Below are positions 23,757 to 31,500 of a stretch of 49,155 nucleotides of DNA, piece by piece; position 1 is the first letter of the stretch; each line of letters begins with the position of its first letter. The stretch comes from a virus. The position numbers and the translations under genes were made by a program. Location of the stretch: positions 1-49,155 of IMG/VR virus record IMGVR_UViG_3300044712_000383. One strand, 5' to 3'. The notes beneath the pieces were generated by a model, which was not told the origin of the DNA, did not search any database, and was given only the letters and a program-made list of their open reading frames with translations.

Positions 23757-25039
23757 TGTTTTTGCATCCTGAAATGACTGATTGCCGTGTATCCAGACCC
23801 ACCACTCGCCATGCCCAGTTTGACGTATGCGGTTGTGGTTGAAAACGTCACGGTCGCACTGGCGTTGTTGTTTACCCATGCGGTCGTACTCGTTCGCAAC
23901 GTCCCGCTTGCGTCGTACCATTGCCCAGTGCTGGTGCCATTTGAGCCGCTGGTGTAATCGAGCGTAAGCACTGCGGTTGATGTGTCCAGTACCTGTAAAT
24001 ATTGATAGACGCGGCTCGCGGCTGGATCTCCGAGGGCTAGCCAGATTTTGTAAGTACCAGCAGATGGTAGGTCGATTTGGAATGTCTTCTGAGTACCGTT
24101 GAGCGTCCTGCCACTCCCTGCTATCCTCCTGTCATAGGCTGAGTTTGTATCCGCGCCCGAAGCGTTGGCTGACACAAATCCAAAAGTCGCGCTTTTTGCT
24201 GTGGTCGGATAGGTGGTGCCGGGAAGTACATACGTTTCATACGTCCCGTCCGTGACATAGCCTGACGAGTTGCGGAAGTTAAACCCGATGTCCGTCCATC
24301 CCGCCGCAACCGTCGTACTCGTAAACGTATCGCTCACGCCGCCAATGGTTACAGTGGTGTTGACCGCAGTGGAGTTACTTCCGGACGACGTATGCCGCGC
24401 CCTGACCGTATCGCCATTACTGACCGTTCCGGCATCAGATGTGAACGACCCGCTTGCGTTTTTGTCGTATGTGCCGCCCGAAACTGAGATATTTGCCGTG
24501 GTGCCAATTCCCGCGACCGTAATTGCAGCAGAGGTGATGGTTGAGGACAAAGCTACATCTGTCTGATCGGTAAACGTGAACGCATCAGGGGTGCTATCAC
24601 CCGCCGCTATCCCCGTCCCGGTCACGCTCGCATACAGGTTGTCCAGTTGGTTCGACAGGATAACCAGTGTGCCGGTGTAGGAGGATGCCGCCGTCGGGCC
24701 GAACTCCACCCGCTTGTTGCAGGATGCCTTCGCCGCCAGGGTTGAGCCACAAGGAGAGGTTGCGGAAGTCGCGTTGCGGAAAGCAGCACTTGAGAATGTG
24801 CCGAATGACAGGTCGGTAAGAGTCGCGTTTCCGCTGTTGGTCAACGTGAAATCAGCCGTGCGCTTGGAACTGGTGCTGACGTTGCCGAAGGCGTGACTCG
24901 CAGGGGAGATGCCGAGGATGGGCTTTAGGTCAACCCAGCGGCCCCCACCCACCCCAACCCCTACACCGAACCCGACAAACGTCGCCCAGGCCTGCACAGC
25001 CACCAGGAGCAACGCAAATGTGATAAGTAGTCGCTTCAT
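23753..25039 (-). CDS. Exported protein with choice-of-anchor D-like domain
   Basis: A 428-residue protein starting MKRLLITFALLLVAVQAWA, a clear Sec signal peptide. Residues about 45-150 fit an ASPM-SPD2-Hydin / choice-of-anchor D Ig domain (SPASHAFGNVSTSSKRTADFTLTNSGNATLTDLSF). The C-terminal 190 residues form a carbohydrate-binding-like beta sandwich (IDLPSAGTYKIWLALGDPAASRVYQYLQV). GAGG lies five bases before the ATG, with overlaps to both neighbours. It is exported by prediction and probably surface-binding. Confidence 0.7.
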   Translation of the reverse strand: MKRLLITFALLLVAVQAWATFVGFGVGVGVGGGRWVDLKPILGISPASHAFGNVSTSSKRTADFTLTNSGNATLTDLSFGTFSSAAFRNATSATSPCGSTLAAKASCNKRVEFGPTAASSYTGTLVILSNQLDNLYASVTGTGIAAGDSTPDAFTFTDQTDVALSSTITSAAITVAGIGTTANISVSGGTYDKNASGSFTSDAGTVSNGDTVRARHTSSGSNSTAVNTTVTIGGVSDTFTSTTVAAGWTDIGFNFRNSSGYVTDGTYETYVLPGTTYPTTAKSATFGFVSANASGADTNSAYDRRIAGSGRTLNGTQKTFQIDLPSAGTYKIWLALGDPAASRVYQYLQVLDTSTAVLTLDYTSGSNGTSTGQWYDASGTLRTSTTAWVNNNASATVTFSTTTAYVKLGMASGGSGYTAISHFRMQKQ

Positions 25040-25046
25040 CGTCACC

Positions 25047-25364
25047 TCAATATATCGCCACGATTGATGTTGCTGTCGTTCCCGTTGCCAGGACTCGCTT
25101 CACCATGATAGGCAGCAGCCCTGATGCGTTTTTAATCAGCACCGAGGATGTGTCGTCTGCCATAATCACCGTGATGTCACCGTCCACGCCGATGTATAGG
25201 GCGCGGGGCACCGCGGCCAGATCAGCCGTGTCCGAGGGGGTCACAGCCACCGCTTTGCGTGCCGGCGCGTTGATGGTCAGGACGCGATCCTTGTAGTAGT
25301 CATCACCGGCAAACGCCACACCCGCAAGTAACAGTATCATCAGCACTAGAAACAGCTTTTTCAT
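25047..25364 (-). CDS. Exported spike-base-like protein (Rcc01079-type)
   Basis: A 105-residue protein. Residues 20-105 match, from memory, the head spike base family of gene transfer agents and related phages (VTPSDTADLAAVPRALYIGVDGD... LLPIMVKRVLATGTTATSIVAIY). Unlike that family as I know it, it begins with MKKLFLVLMILLLAGVAFA, a textbook Sec signal peptide. ATG overlaps the portal stop (ATGA). It could be the base for the two exported proteins that follow. Confidence 0.7.
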   Translation of the reverse strand: MKKLFLVLMILLLAGVAFAGDDYYKDRVLTINAPARKAVAVTPSDTADLAAVPRALYIGVDGDITVIMADDTSSVLIKNASGLLPIMVKRVLATGTTATSIVAIY

Positions 25365-26806
25365 TGTTGTGCTCCTTGTTCGTCTTTGTTTGGATCTGCC
25401 TTTCCTGCACCCGGATCCTGCTGCTGAGTAAACGATGCCAACGGCGGGCCCTCGTCGGCAATCCGCGCCGCGTCTTCTTCTGCATCAAATTCCGGCGCAA
25501 GTTCTCCACGCCATTTCAGGTTCTCCACCCATGCCTCGCGTGAGATGTCGCCCAGTGCGCGGCCTTTCGTTACCTCTGCCATCCCTGCGTCGGTGCCTCT
25601 ACGTGATGCGAAATCATCATTGACGTGCGCCTCTCCAGCATTCTTTGTCGGCTGCCCCATCATCTCGGCGAAATACTGGAACAGCAGTTCGATGGAGTCG
25701 CTGAATCCTTTCGCCACGGCCTTGAGCCCGGCGTTCGTATCCTCTGAATCGAGGGCGGCTGCAGTCGCTGTGACCTTCCCTGCGTTTTCGACGCGGAGGT
25801 TGACGCCTGCGGTCTCGATGCGGGATTCGATGGCGGCAAGAGCATTCGCAGCCAGTGTGATGCCCGCTCCTGTCGGTTCCGTGTAGGCGAATTTCGCATC
25901 TGGGGCGCTTGCCTTCAGTACCTTGCCCGGGCCGACTTCTATCTGGTCCTCAAGCTGCACGCCGGTCGCCGTCAGCATCCCGAAGCACTGCATGGACAGG
26001 GCGTGGGCAAACTCGCTCTTTGTCTGCCAGTGTTCAAGATTGCTCTCTGCCACATTCTGAAACGGGGGCTCCCCTTCCATGAAGCCCGTGCGGTTAGTGT
26101 AGAAGGGCACGAGGGAGATCTCCCGGAACGTGGTCACGCCCTCATCGTGCAGATACCACGTCTTGCGGTCCTGCTCCTGCCGGTACAACTCCCACCGCAC
26201 CACGCCGTTTTCCCGATACCACACCCGCACCTGCTCAATGGTAACGTAATCCCATCCGTCAGGCACGGATAGCACCTCGCGGATCCGCACCCGGGTCAGC
26301 GTGTCCACGCCGCCTATCATCTCGGAGACGATTTCAAGGACTGATGACGGCTCGATGTGGATAGCGTACGGCCTCACGCCCAGCGCCTTCTCATCTGCCA
26401 GCGTCTGCACGTTCTCAACTCTCGGCATATCGGCCATGACGTATGAGATGCCATCCTGAAACGCCGTCTTTGCCACGTCGAGGATGAACGGGTCGAGGGC
26501 GCGGCCTTGGCGGTCGATGTTCTCAATGAGGGCTTCGATGTCAGAGGGGAGGGCGTCAACCTGGATCTCTTTGCTGAACAGCTTCCCGGCGGCTTTGTCA
26601 ATTGCGAGACCTACGAAATTGTCCAGGAAGGTCTTCTGCAGGCGGGTCTTGTAAACGCCGTCAGATTCGGCGGGGTGCTTCGGGAGGTATGTTTGCCCGG
26701 CGTTGCGCATGGCGAAGGTGCCGCCCATGAGGGAACGGACAAGGGCGCGCTTTTCTTCCAGTGCTGCGACGCGGGGGGAGGGGTCTGCTACGGTTTTTTG
26801 CTGCAT
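25361..26806 (-). CDS. Portal protein (DUF4055-like)
   Basis: A 481-residue portal protein. RTRLQKTFLDNFVGLAIDKAAGKLF-type N-terminus, PYAIHIEPSSVLEI, EPPFQNVAESNLEHWQTKSEFAHAL, and IETAGVNLRVENAGKVTATAAALDSEDTNAGLKAVAKGF (tunnel-loop region) fit the DUF4055 portal family. The C-terminus is acidic and Gln-rich. AGGAGC precedes the ATG. It forms the dodecameric DNA channel at the capsid vertex. Confidence 0.85.
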   Translation of the reverse strand: MQQKTVADPSPRVAALEEKRALVRSLMGGTFAMRNAGQTYLPKHPAESDGVYKTRLQKTFLDNFVGLAIDKAAGKLFSKEIQVDALPSDIEALIENIDRQGRALDPFILDVAKTAFQDGISYVMADMPRVENVQTLADEKALGVRPYAIHIEPSSVLEIVSEMIGGVDTLTRVRIREVLSVPDGWDYVTIEQVRVWYRENGVVRWELYRQEQDRKTWYLHDEGVTTFREISLVPFYTNRTGFMEGEPPFQNVAESNLEHWQTKSEFAHALSMQCFGMLTATGVQLEDQIEVGPGKVLKASAPDAKFAYTEPTGAGITLAANALAAIESRIETAGVNLRVENAGKVTATAAALDSEDTNAGLKAVAKGFSDSIELLFQYFAEMMGQPTKNAGEAHVNDDFASRRGTDAGMAEVTKGRALGDISREAWVENLKWRGELAPEFDAEEDAARIADEGPPLASFTQQQDPGAGKADPNKDEQGAQQ

Positions 26807-26819
26807 GGTTGCTCCTGTG

Positions 26820-28127
26820 TTACCAGGCGTTTGAGGTGGTCGTCCTTCTGGTCACTATCGGGTAGTCATGGGCGATGAAGTAGCCTCCGGCGTCATTGGT
26901 GTGGTCGTGACCGGTCGTCTTATCCGGCTCTCCATTCTCAGCCCATGCCTGTTGTTCCAGGCTCGCCGCATAGGTCGGGCATTTGTCAGGGTTGACAAGA
27001 TACCGCCTTTCCCCGATTGCGTTGCAGAACATGCCGTTCATGCTGTTGATGCGGTCCTTCACAGGAGGGTTGGCATGGTTGGCAATGACCGTGAAACCCG
27101 CTTGCCGGAGTAATGCGAGATCCGATTCTGACGCGTTGACACTCTTTCTGCTTTGACCGCTTGCATCGGGATAGACACGGATTTGGCGTGTCGCAATGTA
27201 CTTGCCTTCCTCATACCTCCAATACCGCTCTTTGAGGGTTTGTATAACAGACGGGGTATCGTATCCGTTGATAATCTCATCGACTGCACAAGGTAAATTA
27301 TTTCGCTTGACATGGACGATTCCGGCCATCTTCCCGACGTTGAAGTCGAGTCCGACATACAAAACCCTGTCGTCGTCCCCGATGATCTCCCTGGTCCCAT
27401 TCAATCTCCTATCGTATGCGTTGTAGACGCTCCCCGTCTTGAGGTTGACAAACTGCCCGTCGATGTAGGCATCAATCAGTTGGGCAGGGTAGGAGGCCAA
27501 CAGCGACGGGATGTAATCATCCGGGAGGTTCGCCTCGTTGTCATAAGTGCTGGCCTGTACCAGCCCATACATGCTGGCAAGGTCCGGTTTCTCCCTTACC
27601 TGCTCGACAAACTGCTGGTAGACGAACTTGAACCCTTCAGGGGTCGTGGTGATGTCGATTCCGTTCTGCAGCCCATCCCGCAGGAAGCGAAGGCGGGCGA
27701 TGATTTTTCGCCATGCTGTCTGCGCCTTCTCGGGCTTGAGCACGTCGATTTCGTCGACCATTGCCTTGCCGATTTTGAAACCGATGATGGTCTCAGGCTT
27801 CTCCATACTGCGACAGATGATTGTGCCGTAGTAGCGGCGACCCTGGTAGAGATCGACCTCCTTGTTGCTTTCCCGGATCTTGACCGAGAATCCCCAGGGC
27901 AACAGTGCCTCGTCAACGGTGGGATAAAAGATGTCTCTAATCTGGGCATAGGTTGGGGCGAAGTAACCGGCGTTGACCCGCGGGAACTCAAGGAAGTGCT
28001 TGCCAAGAGACGAGCATCCGACCCAGGTCTTGCCACTACCAAAACCCGCGACAAACGCCTTGAACTTGTGAGGCATGGCGAGGAACTGAGCTTGCGGTAG
28101 ATTGAGGGGGATTTGTAGGTCACTCAC
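26820..28127 (-). CDS. terL: Terminase large subunit
   Basis: A 435-residue packaging ATPase and nuclease. Walker A GFGSGKT at 28-34, Walker B MVDEID with Asp125-Glu126, motif III-like ITTTPEGF near 160, and a nuclease aspartate in VGLDFNVGK (Asp261). The GTG start overlaps the small-subunit stop by eight bases. Together with terS it cuts and packs phage DNA into proheads through the portal. Confidence 0.93.
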   Translation of the reverse strand: MSDLQIPLNLPQAQFLAMPHKFKAFVAGFGSGKTWVGCSSLGKHFLEFPRVNAGYFAPTYAQIRDIFYPTVDEALLPWGFSVKIRESNKEVDLYQGRRYYGTIICRSMEKPETIIGFKIGKAMVDEIDVLKPEKAQTAWRKIIARLRFLRDGLQNGIDITTTPEGFKFVYQQFVEQVREKPDLASMYGLVQASTYDNEANLPDDYIPSLLASYPAQLIDAYIDGQFVNLKTGSVYNAYDRRLNGTREIIGDDDRVLYVGLDFNVGKMAGIVHVKRNNLPCAVDEIINGYDTPSVIQTLKERYWRYEEGKYIATRQIRVYPDASGQSRKSVNASESDLALLRQAGFTVIANHANPPVKDRINSMNGMFCNAIGERRYLVNPDKCPTYAASLEQQAWAENGEPDKTTGHDHTNDAGGYFIAHDYPIVTRRTTTSNAW

Positions 28128-28632
28128 TTACCTTCCGTGCGTCTTTCACGATGATTTCGACTCTGGCCGGCGGCGGGGCGTCTTCTTCGTCCTTGGCCCC
28201 GTCACGGAACATGCCGAGATGTTTGCCGATCATCTCCAAGGCCCTGAGCTTGTCATGAAGCTTTATTTCCTGGAGCGCACAGGCTTCTGTCAGGTTGATC
28301 TTGATGGACGATAAAGCAGCGGCAACTTCCCGGGGCAATTGCTTCACCTCGATCAAGCTGCCGCCTTCGTCATAAACGTCCTGCAGGTTGACAAACGCTA
28401 TCTTTCCAATTTCATTAAGAACGCGGTCCTGTGTTATCTCGGTGCGCTTCTCGCGTTTTGCCATTTCCGCTTGAACGGCTTCCGAAACGTGACTTTTCCC
28501 GAGCAATTGAGGGCCTATCCATTCAGCCGTCTTCGCCGAATACCCCGCCCGAATCGCCGCCTGAGTAGCGTTCAGGTCAATCAGGTACTCCTTCACAAAC
28601 ATCTGCTGTTTGGCGGTCAACGGTCTTTTCAT
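28120..28632 (-). CDS. terS: Terminase small subunit
   Basis: A 170-residue DNA-recognition subunit. LTAKQQMFVKEYLIDLNATQAAIRAGYSAKTAEWIGPQLL near the start is the typical Terminase_2 HTH, followed by an oligomerisation helix. The ATG used has GTGGGAG just before; the longer frame upstream would read through the dyad operator. The dyad begins 23 bases before this start, so it could also be a packaging-recognition site. Confidence 0.9.
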   Translation of the reverse strand: MKRPLTAKQQMFVKEYLIDLNATQAAIRAGYSAKTAEWIGPQLLGKSHVSEAVQAEMAKREKRTEITQDRVLNEIGKIAFVNLQDVYDEGGSLIEVKQLPREVAAALSSIKINLTEACALQEIKLHDKLRALEMIGKHLGMFRDGAKDEEDAPPPARVEIIVKDARKVSE

Positions 28633-28654
28633 GCTCCCACGCTTACCACGCCAG

Positions 28655-28685
28655 TTGTGCAATAATCCACCTCTCCATTGCACAA
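28655..28685 (-). promoter_or_regulatory. 31-bp dyad operator, copy 2 (terminase unit)
   Basis: Arms ttgtgcaa (28655-28662) and ttgcacaa (28678-28685) enclose a 15-base spacer closely similar to that at 19871-19885. It lies one base after the Mor-like regulator gene and just before terS. Two copies, each at the head of a late transcription unit, suggest a binding site for the phage late activator. A pac site is the alternative. Confidence 0.65.
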
Positions 28686-28686
28686 T

Positions 28687-28977
28687 TTACGGCTCACGTT
28701 TCGCAGCACGGCGCAACCTCATCAGCTCCCGATGCATGATGTAATAAAAAGTCCGTCTTGATATCCGATACTTTCGGCACAGCCTGGTCATATTCCTCCC
28801 GTCGTATTCAGACATCATCTGAATGTTCCTCATCTCGATTTTCACTCCTTCGGTCTCGTAAACCGTGGTCACTGCCAACATGATAGCCGCTGCGACTTCT
28901 GCTGGCAGGGGAGGGAGGAGGGGGAGGAGCGTTTCAAGCCGTTCGCTCTGCGGGACGTTCGCCGGGTAGTCTGTCAA
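28687..28977 (-). CDS. Mor-like transcription activator
   Basis: A 96-residue protein. The C-terminal HTH (EYDGRNMTRLCRKYRISRRTFYYIMHREL, about residues 57-86) follows the pattern of the Mor/C family of Mu-type middle and late activators. The N-terminal half could be the dimerisation domain. It starts at TTG, five bases after GGAGGTG. It lies between early genes and the terminase unit, and directly abuts a dyad operator, so it is the best candidate for the late-gene activator. Confidence 0.7.
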   Translation of the reverse strand: MTDYPANVPQSERLETLLPLLPPLPAEVAAAIMLAVTTVYETEGVKIEMRNIQMMSEYDGRNMTRLCRKYRISRRTFYYIMHRELMRLRRAAKREP

Positions 28978-29092
28978 TTTTCACCTCCTTCAAATTTCCG
29001 TTTTAAGACGTTTTCCTTATCAAACCCTTATCCACCTATCACTTTGCTTCCGAAAACGTAAGACGGGCGACGTGGAGCGTCCCTGATACCAT
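28978..29092 (-). promoter_or_regulatory. Leader of the Mor-like gene with inverted repeat
   Basis: An intergenic stretch of 115 bases, unusually long for this phage. It holds the strong ribosome site of the Mor-like gene and an inverted repeat acgttttc (29008-29015) / gaaaacgt (29052-29059). A promoter is likely here but no strong -35/-10 pair is evident. Confidence 0.35.
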
Positions 29093-29236
29093 TTACTGCG
29101 CCCACAACTCCCCCTGTTCCTGATTCAACCGAGCAACCGCTTCTTCCTCACTCATCCCGCTCTCACACATAATCGCCAGGCGCTCCTCCCGGAGTTGCTC
29201 ATCAACGGTGAGGGTGAGGAATTCGTGATGGGTCAT
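29093..29236 (-). CDS. 47-residue acidic small protein
   Basis: The ATG overlaps the stop of the radical-SAM gene (ATGA). It encodes an acidic helical peptide (LTVDEQLREERLAIMCESGMSEEEAVARLNQEQ), a layout seen in small phage regulators or inhibitors. I do not recognise the family. Confidence 0.6.
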   Translation of the reverse strand: MTHHEFLTLTVDEQLREERLAIMCESGMSEEEAVARLNQEQGELWAQ

Positions 29237-30045
29237 GCGGCTCTTCTCGCTATCAGTGCAGGTCTTGCCCATTGCCGTTGCCATCTAATCCAGTCCTGAT
29301 TTCTGCACCCTGAGTCATCCCGGTACAGCATCGCCATAGGCATGAATCCAGCCGCTATTGTTTCCTTCATCCGGCGATCCGCCGCGCCAAATGTGTCACC
29401 CTTCCAACCGCACAGGACATATGCGCGGAGTGCGTGACTTGCTGTGGTAAATCCTGCCGCCAACAGCCTTGACCCTGCAATCCATAGCGGTTCCAGATCG
29501 TCAGGCGTATCATTGGCAAAAAAGAGCTGTTTTGGCTTCAATTCGCGGAGTGCTTCAACGTGCCACAGTTCCAGCCGCTTCGCTTCCAAACCACCAGTAA
29601 ACTGTACCGGACCTTTCTTCTTGTTACGTTTCAGCATTGAAAAAACTGCTTTCTGATGTGGCGCCGAACATGCCAGCAAATTGTCATCCAGCACGTTCCA
29701 GCCCTCTGTAATAGGCAGTTCGCGGATGGAGCCTTCACGCTTTGGTACAGAACAGAACCAGCAATTATTCGGGCATCCGCGAGAAGTGAGGACGTAGCCG
29801 TTTTTCAAATACCGGCCCGGGGTAAACTCTCCACCAGACTCCCCGGTTGCAGGACCTCCAATCTTAACTGGAGCCACCGGAGACCATGCTTTTGCCAGTT
29901 TCTCAGCCAGTGGCAAATCCCATGTGAACGTTACCGAGACATGCACCTCGTCAGCCTCGTCAAACAGGTCAGGGGGGCCGAACCGAACAAGATCGTCGTC
30001 TGGCGTTGCTTTGGTCTTTCGTGGAAATACCCTGATTATTTTCAT
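29233..30045 (-). CDS. Phage-encoded radical SAM protein
   Basis: A 270-residue protein with the iron-sulphur motif CPNNCWFC (Cys91, Cys95, Cys98), which binds the [4Fe-4S] cluster used to cleave S-adenosylmethionine. The N-terminal 75 residues (EADEVHVSVTFTWDLPLAEKLAKAWSPVAPVKIGGPATG) are shaped like a degenerate cobalamin-binding domain, as in B12-type radical SAM enzymes. Residues 120-220 form the partial TIM barrel (PVQFTGGLEAKRLELWHVEALRELKPKQLFFAND). The substrate is unknown. It lies between replication genes and the late activator, with 4-base overlaps on both sides. Confidence 0.82.
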   Translation of the reverse strand: MKIIRVFPRKTKATPDDDLVRFGPPDLFDEADEVHVSVTFTWDLPLAEKLAKAWSPVAPVKIGGPATGESGGEFTPGRYLKNGYVLTSRGCPNNCWFCSVPKREGSIRELPITEGWNVLDDNLLACSAPHQKAVFSMLKRNKKKGPVQFTGGLEAKRLELWHVEALRELKPKQLFFANDTPDDLEPLWIAGSRLLAAGFTTASHALRAYVLCGWKGDTFGAADRRMKETIAAGFMPMAMLYRDDSGCRNQDWIRWQRQWARPALIARRAA

Positions 30046-30551
30046 GCTGCCAGCGCCTTCACAGCACCACCCCTTCTATGCCGCTTCTCCCATCCCTCCT
30101 CAGTCAATACGCCATCCAGCCACGCATCAAAGCCCATCTTGTGAAATCTCGCTTCCTGCTTTTCAGCCATGGCCTTTAACTGCTCGCGGCTATACTGCCC
30201 GGAAAAGGCGGCTTTCAGGAACGATGCACATGCCTTCCCGTAGGAGGTTGACGGTTCCGCCCACGGCTGCGCCTCTTCCTTCTTCATCTGCGCTGATTCC
30301 TGTTCACGGCGCACCGTATCCGCTTCCCGGATTTTCTTCCCTTCCTGGAGGATGATGTCTCGGATTTTCGCAATCGGTACCAACTGATCGGGGTGGAATT
30401 CAACCTCTACCCGGTAAAATGCTCTGGTCATCGCTGAATCTGGCTCGCTTTTAACTGCGTCCCATATCGCGGCGACGGTTTCGGTTTTGTACCCCTTACG
30501 AAACAGCCGAGAGATTTCTCCCATGCCTTCGTCAAACATTCGCCTGTTCAC
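30042..30551 (-). CDS. Probable helicase loader or replisome protein
   Basis: A 169-residue protein. The N-terminal 70 residues (ISRLFRKGYKTETVAAIWDAVKSEPDSAMTRAFYRVEVEF... PIAKIRDII) have the shape of G39P-like helicase loader N-domains, and the rest is charged and helical. The GTG start has AGGAGG five bases before it, inside the end of the replication initiator gene. No phage helicase is visible, so it may load the host DnaB. The assignment is by pattern and position only. Confidence 0.5.
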   Translation of the reverse strand: MNRRMFDEGMGEISRLFRKGYKTETVAAIWDAVKSEPDSAMTRAFYRVEVEFHPDQLVPIAKIRDIILQEGKKIREADTVRREQESAQMKKEEAQPWAEPSTSYGKACASFLKAAFSGQYSREQLKAMAEKQEARFHKMGFDAWLDGVLTEEGWEKRHRRGGAVKALAA

Positions 30552-31287
30552 GGTTCCTCCTGTCCTCTTCCAGCGCCGCCCGAAACATTGACGTGTCGAT
30601 TTTCGGTTGTGGTGGTTCCCGGCTTTTCATCACGCTGCGGAAATACGGCAACGGATAATCAGGGTTCGCTGCCGCTGTCGTGAGTAGCCCTTCTTCCAGG
30701 GCGTCGGTGGTGAACTCCTTCGCGAGGTCTTGTAGCACGGTGATTTCAGATCCGGAATTGATTCGCTTTTTAGTCACCACCTCAAAACGCTGCCTCAATT
30801 CGCCTGGGGTCATCCTAGTACTTACTGACTCTGTTATGGTGGTGATAGTAAGATCTTCTTCTTCTCTTCTACTTAACTTCTCCTTAACTTCTAGCGGGAG
30901 TAGTCCGGGAGTAGTCCGGGAGTAGTCCGGGAGTTCATCAGGACAATCGGGCAAATAATCCTTCCCGAGACGGTCGGCCCTCAACTGTTGATGCTCGATC
31001 CAGTTGAGGCTTTGCAGATATTCTCCGCTATCATCTGTCCAGTATTTCACGTTCGTCTTGTCGCTTATTTCCATCAGCAGCGCTTCTATCTCATCAACCG
31101 GGAGCCATTCGATGTATGGACATATCAACCCTTTTATCAGATGGACATTTGCCAGCATTTTGCCGTGCGCATTGAAGTGAGGTATGAGCAGACAAAAAAG
31201 AGACATAGCCTTCGGTGACAGGCTGGCGATCTTTCTTGATCGTGAAATATCTGCATTTATCATTCGGCCTGGTGCTGTTATTCCCAT
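30532..31287 (-). CDS. Phage replication initiator protein
   Basis: A 251-residue protein. The N-terminal winged-helix region (ISRSRKIASLSPKAMSLFCLLIPHFNAHGKMLANVHLIKGLICP) is typical for phage replication initiators; a YLQSLNWIEHQQLRADRLGKDYLPDCP linker follows, then a helical C-terminal part. It contains a perfect three-copy 11-bp tandem repeat at 30899-30931. The ATG has AGGGATG upstream. It probably binds the phage origin, which is not obvious in this window. Confidence 0.7.
   Translation of the reverse strand: MGITAPGRMINADISRSRKIASLSPKAMSLFCLLIPHFNAHGKMLANVHLIKGLICPYIEWLPVDEIEALLMEISDKTNVKYWTDDSGEYLQSLNWIEHQQLRADRLGKDYLPDCPDELPDYSRTTPGLLPLEVKEKLSRREEEDLTITTITESVSTRMTPGELRQRFEVVTKKRINSGSEITVLQDLAKEFTTDALEEGLLTTAAANPDYPLPYFRSVMKSREPPQPKIDTSMFRAALEEDRRNREQANV
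30899..30931 (-). repeat. Three-copy 11-bp tandem repeat inside initiator gene
   Basis: The unit agtagtccggg occurs three times without change. Because 11 is not a multiple of three, the repeat is read in all three frames (LPDYSRTTPGLLP), and gain or loss of one unit would break the gene. It lies at the junction between the N-terminal domain and the C-terminal part. Confidence 0.9.
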
Positions 31288-31330
31288 GTTTACATCCCTG
31301 TGATAAACAAGAAAGCCCATCCATGCGGGG

Positions 31331-31447
31331 CTAGCACATGAACGGGCTTTCGGGCCGGACCACATATGCAGTCTCAACCATATCGTAACGCTCGCATTCT
31401 AGCCCAATGCGGTTTGCTGTATTCTTTTTTAAAATTACACTTGCCAT
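31331..31447 (-). CDS. Possible 38-residue protein
   Basis: A short frame (MASVILKKNTANRIGLECERYDMVE...) between methyltransferase and initiator. It has no strong ribosome site. Its end overlaps one arm of a long hairpin (about 31313-31351). A longer version of the frame starting at 31567 lies antisense to nothing but overlaps the methyltransferase and is rejected. Confidence 0.35.
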   Translation of the reverse strand: MASVILKKNTANRIGLECERYDMVETAYVVRPESPFMC

Positions 31448-31477
31448 AATAAACCCGGTTTTTCTTATTTGCACGGG

Positions 31478-31494
31478 AGATATTCGATATCTCT
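31478..31494 (-). promoter_or_regulatory. 17-bp palindrome after methyltransferase gene
   Basis: The sequence gagatat-tcg-atatctc is a perfect dyad with a 3-base centre, six bases after the methyltransferase stop. No T run follows, so it looks more like an operator than a terminator. Confidence 0.4.
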
Positions 31495-31500
31495 GTGGAT

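Noticed and set aside
31313-31351. Terminator in front of the replication initiator
   Set aside because: The arms agaaagccc/gggctttc are separated by over 20 bases with only a short inner stem and no T run; it may be an RNA structure but not a convincing terminator.
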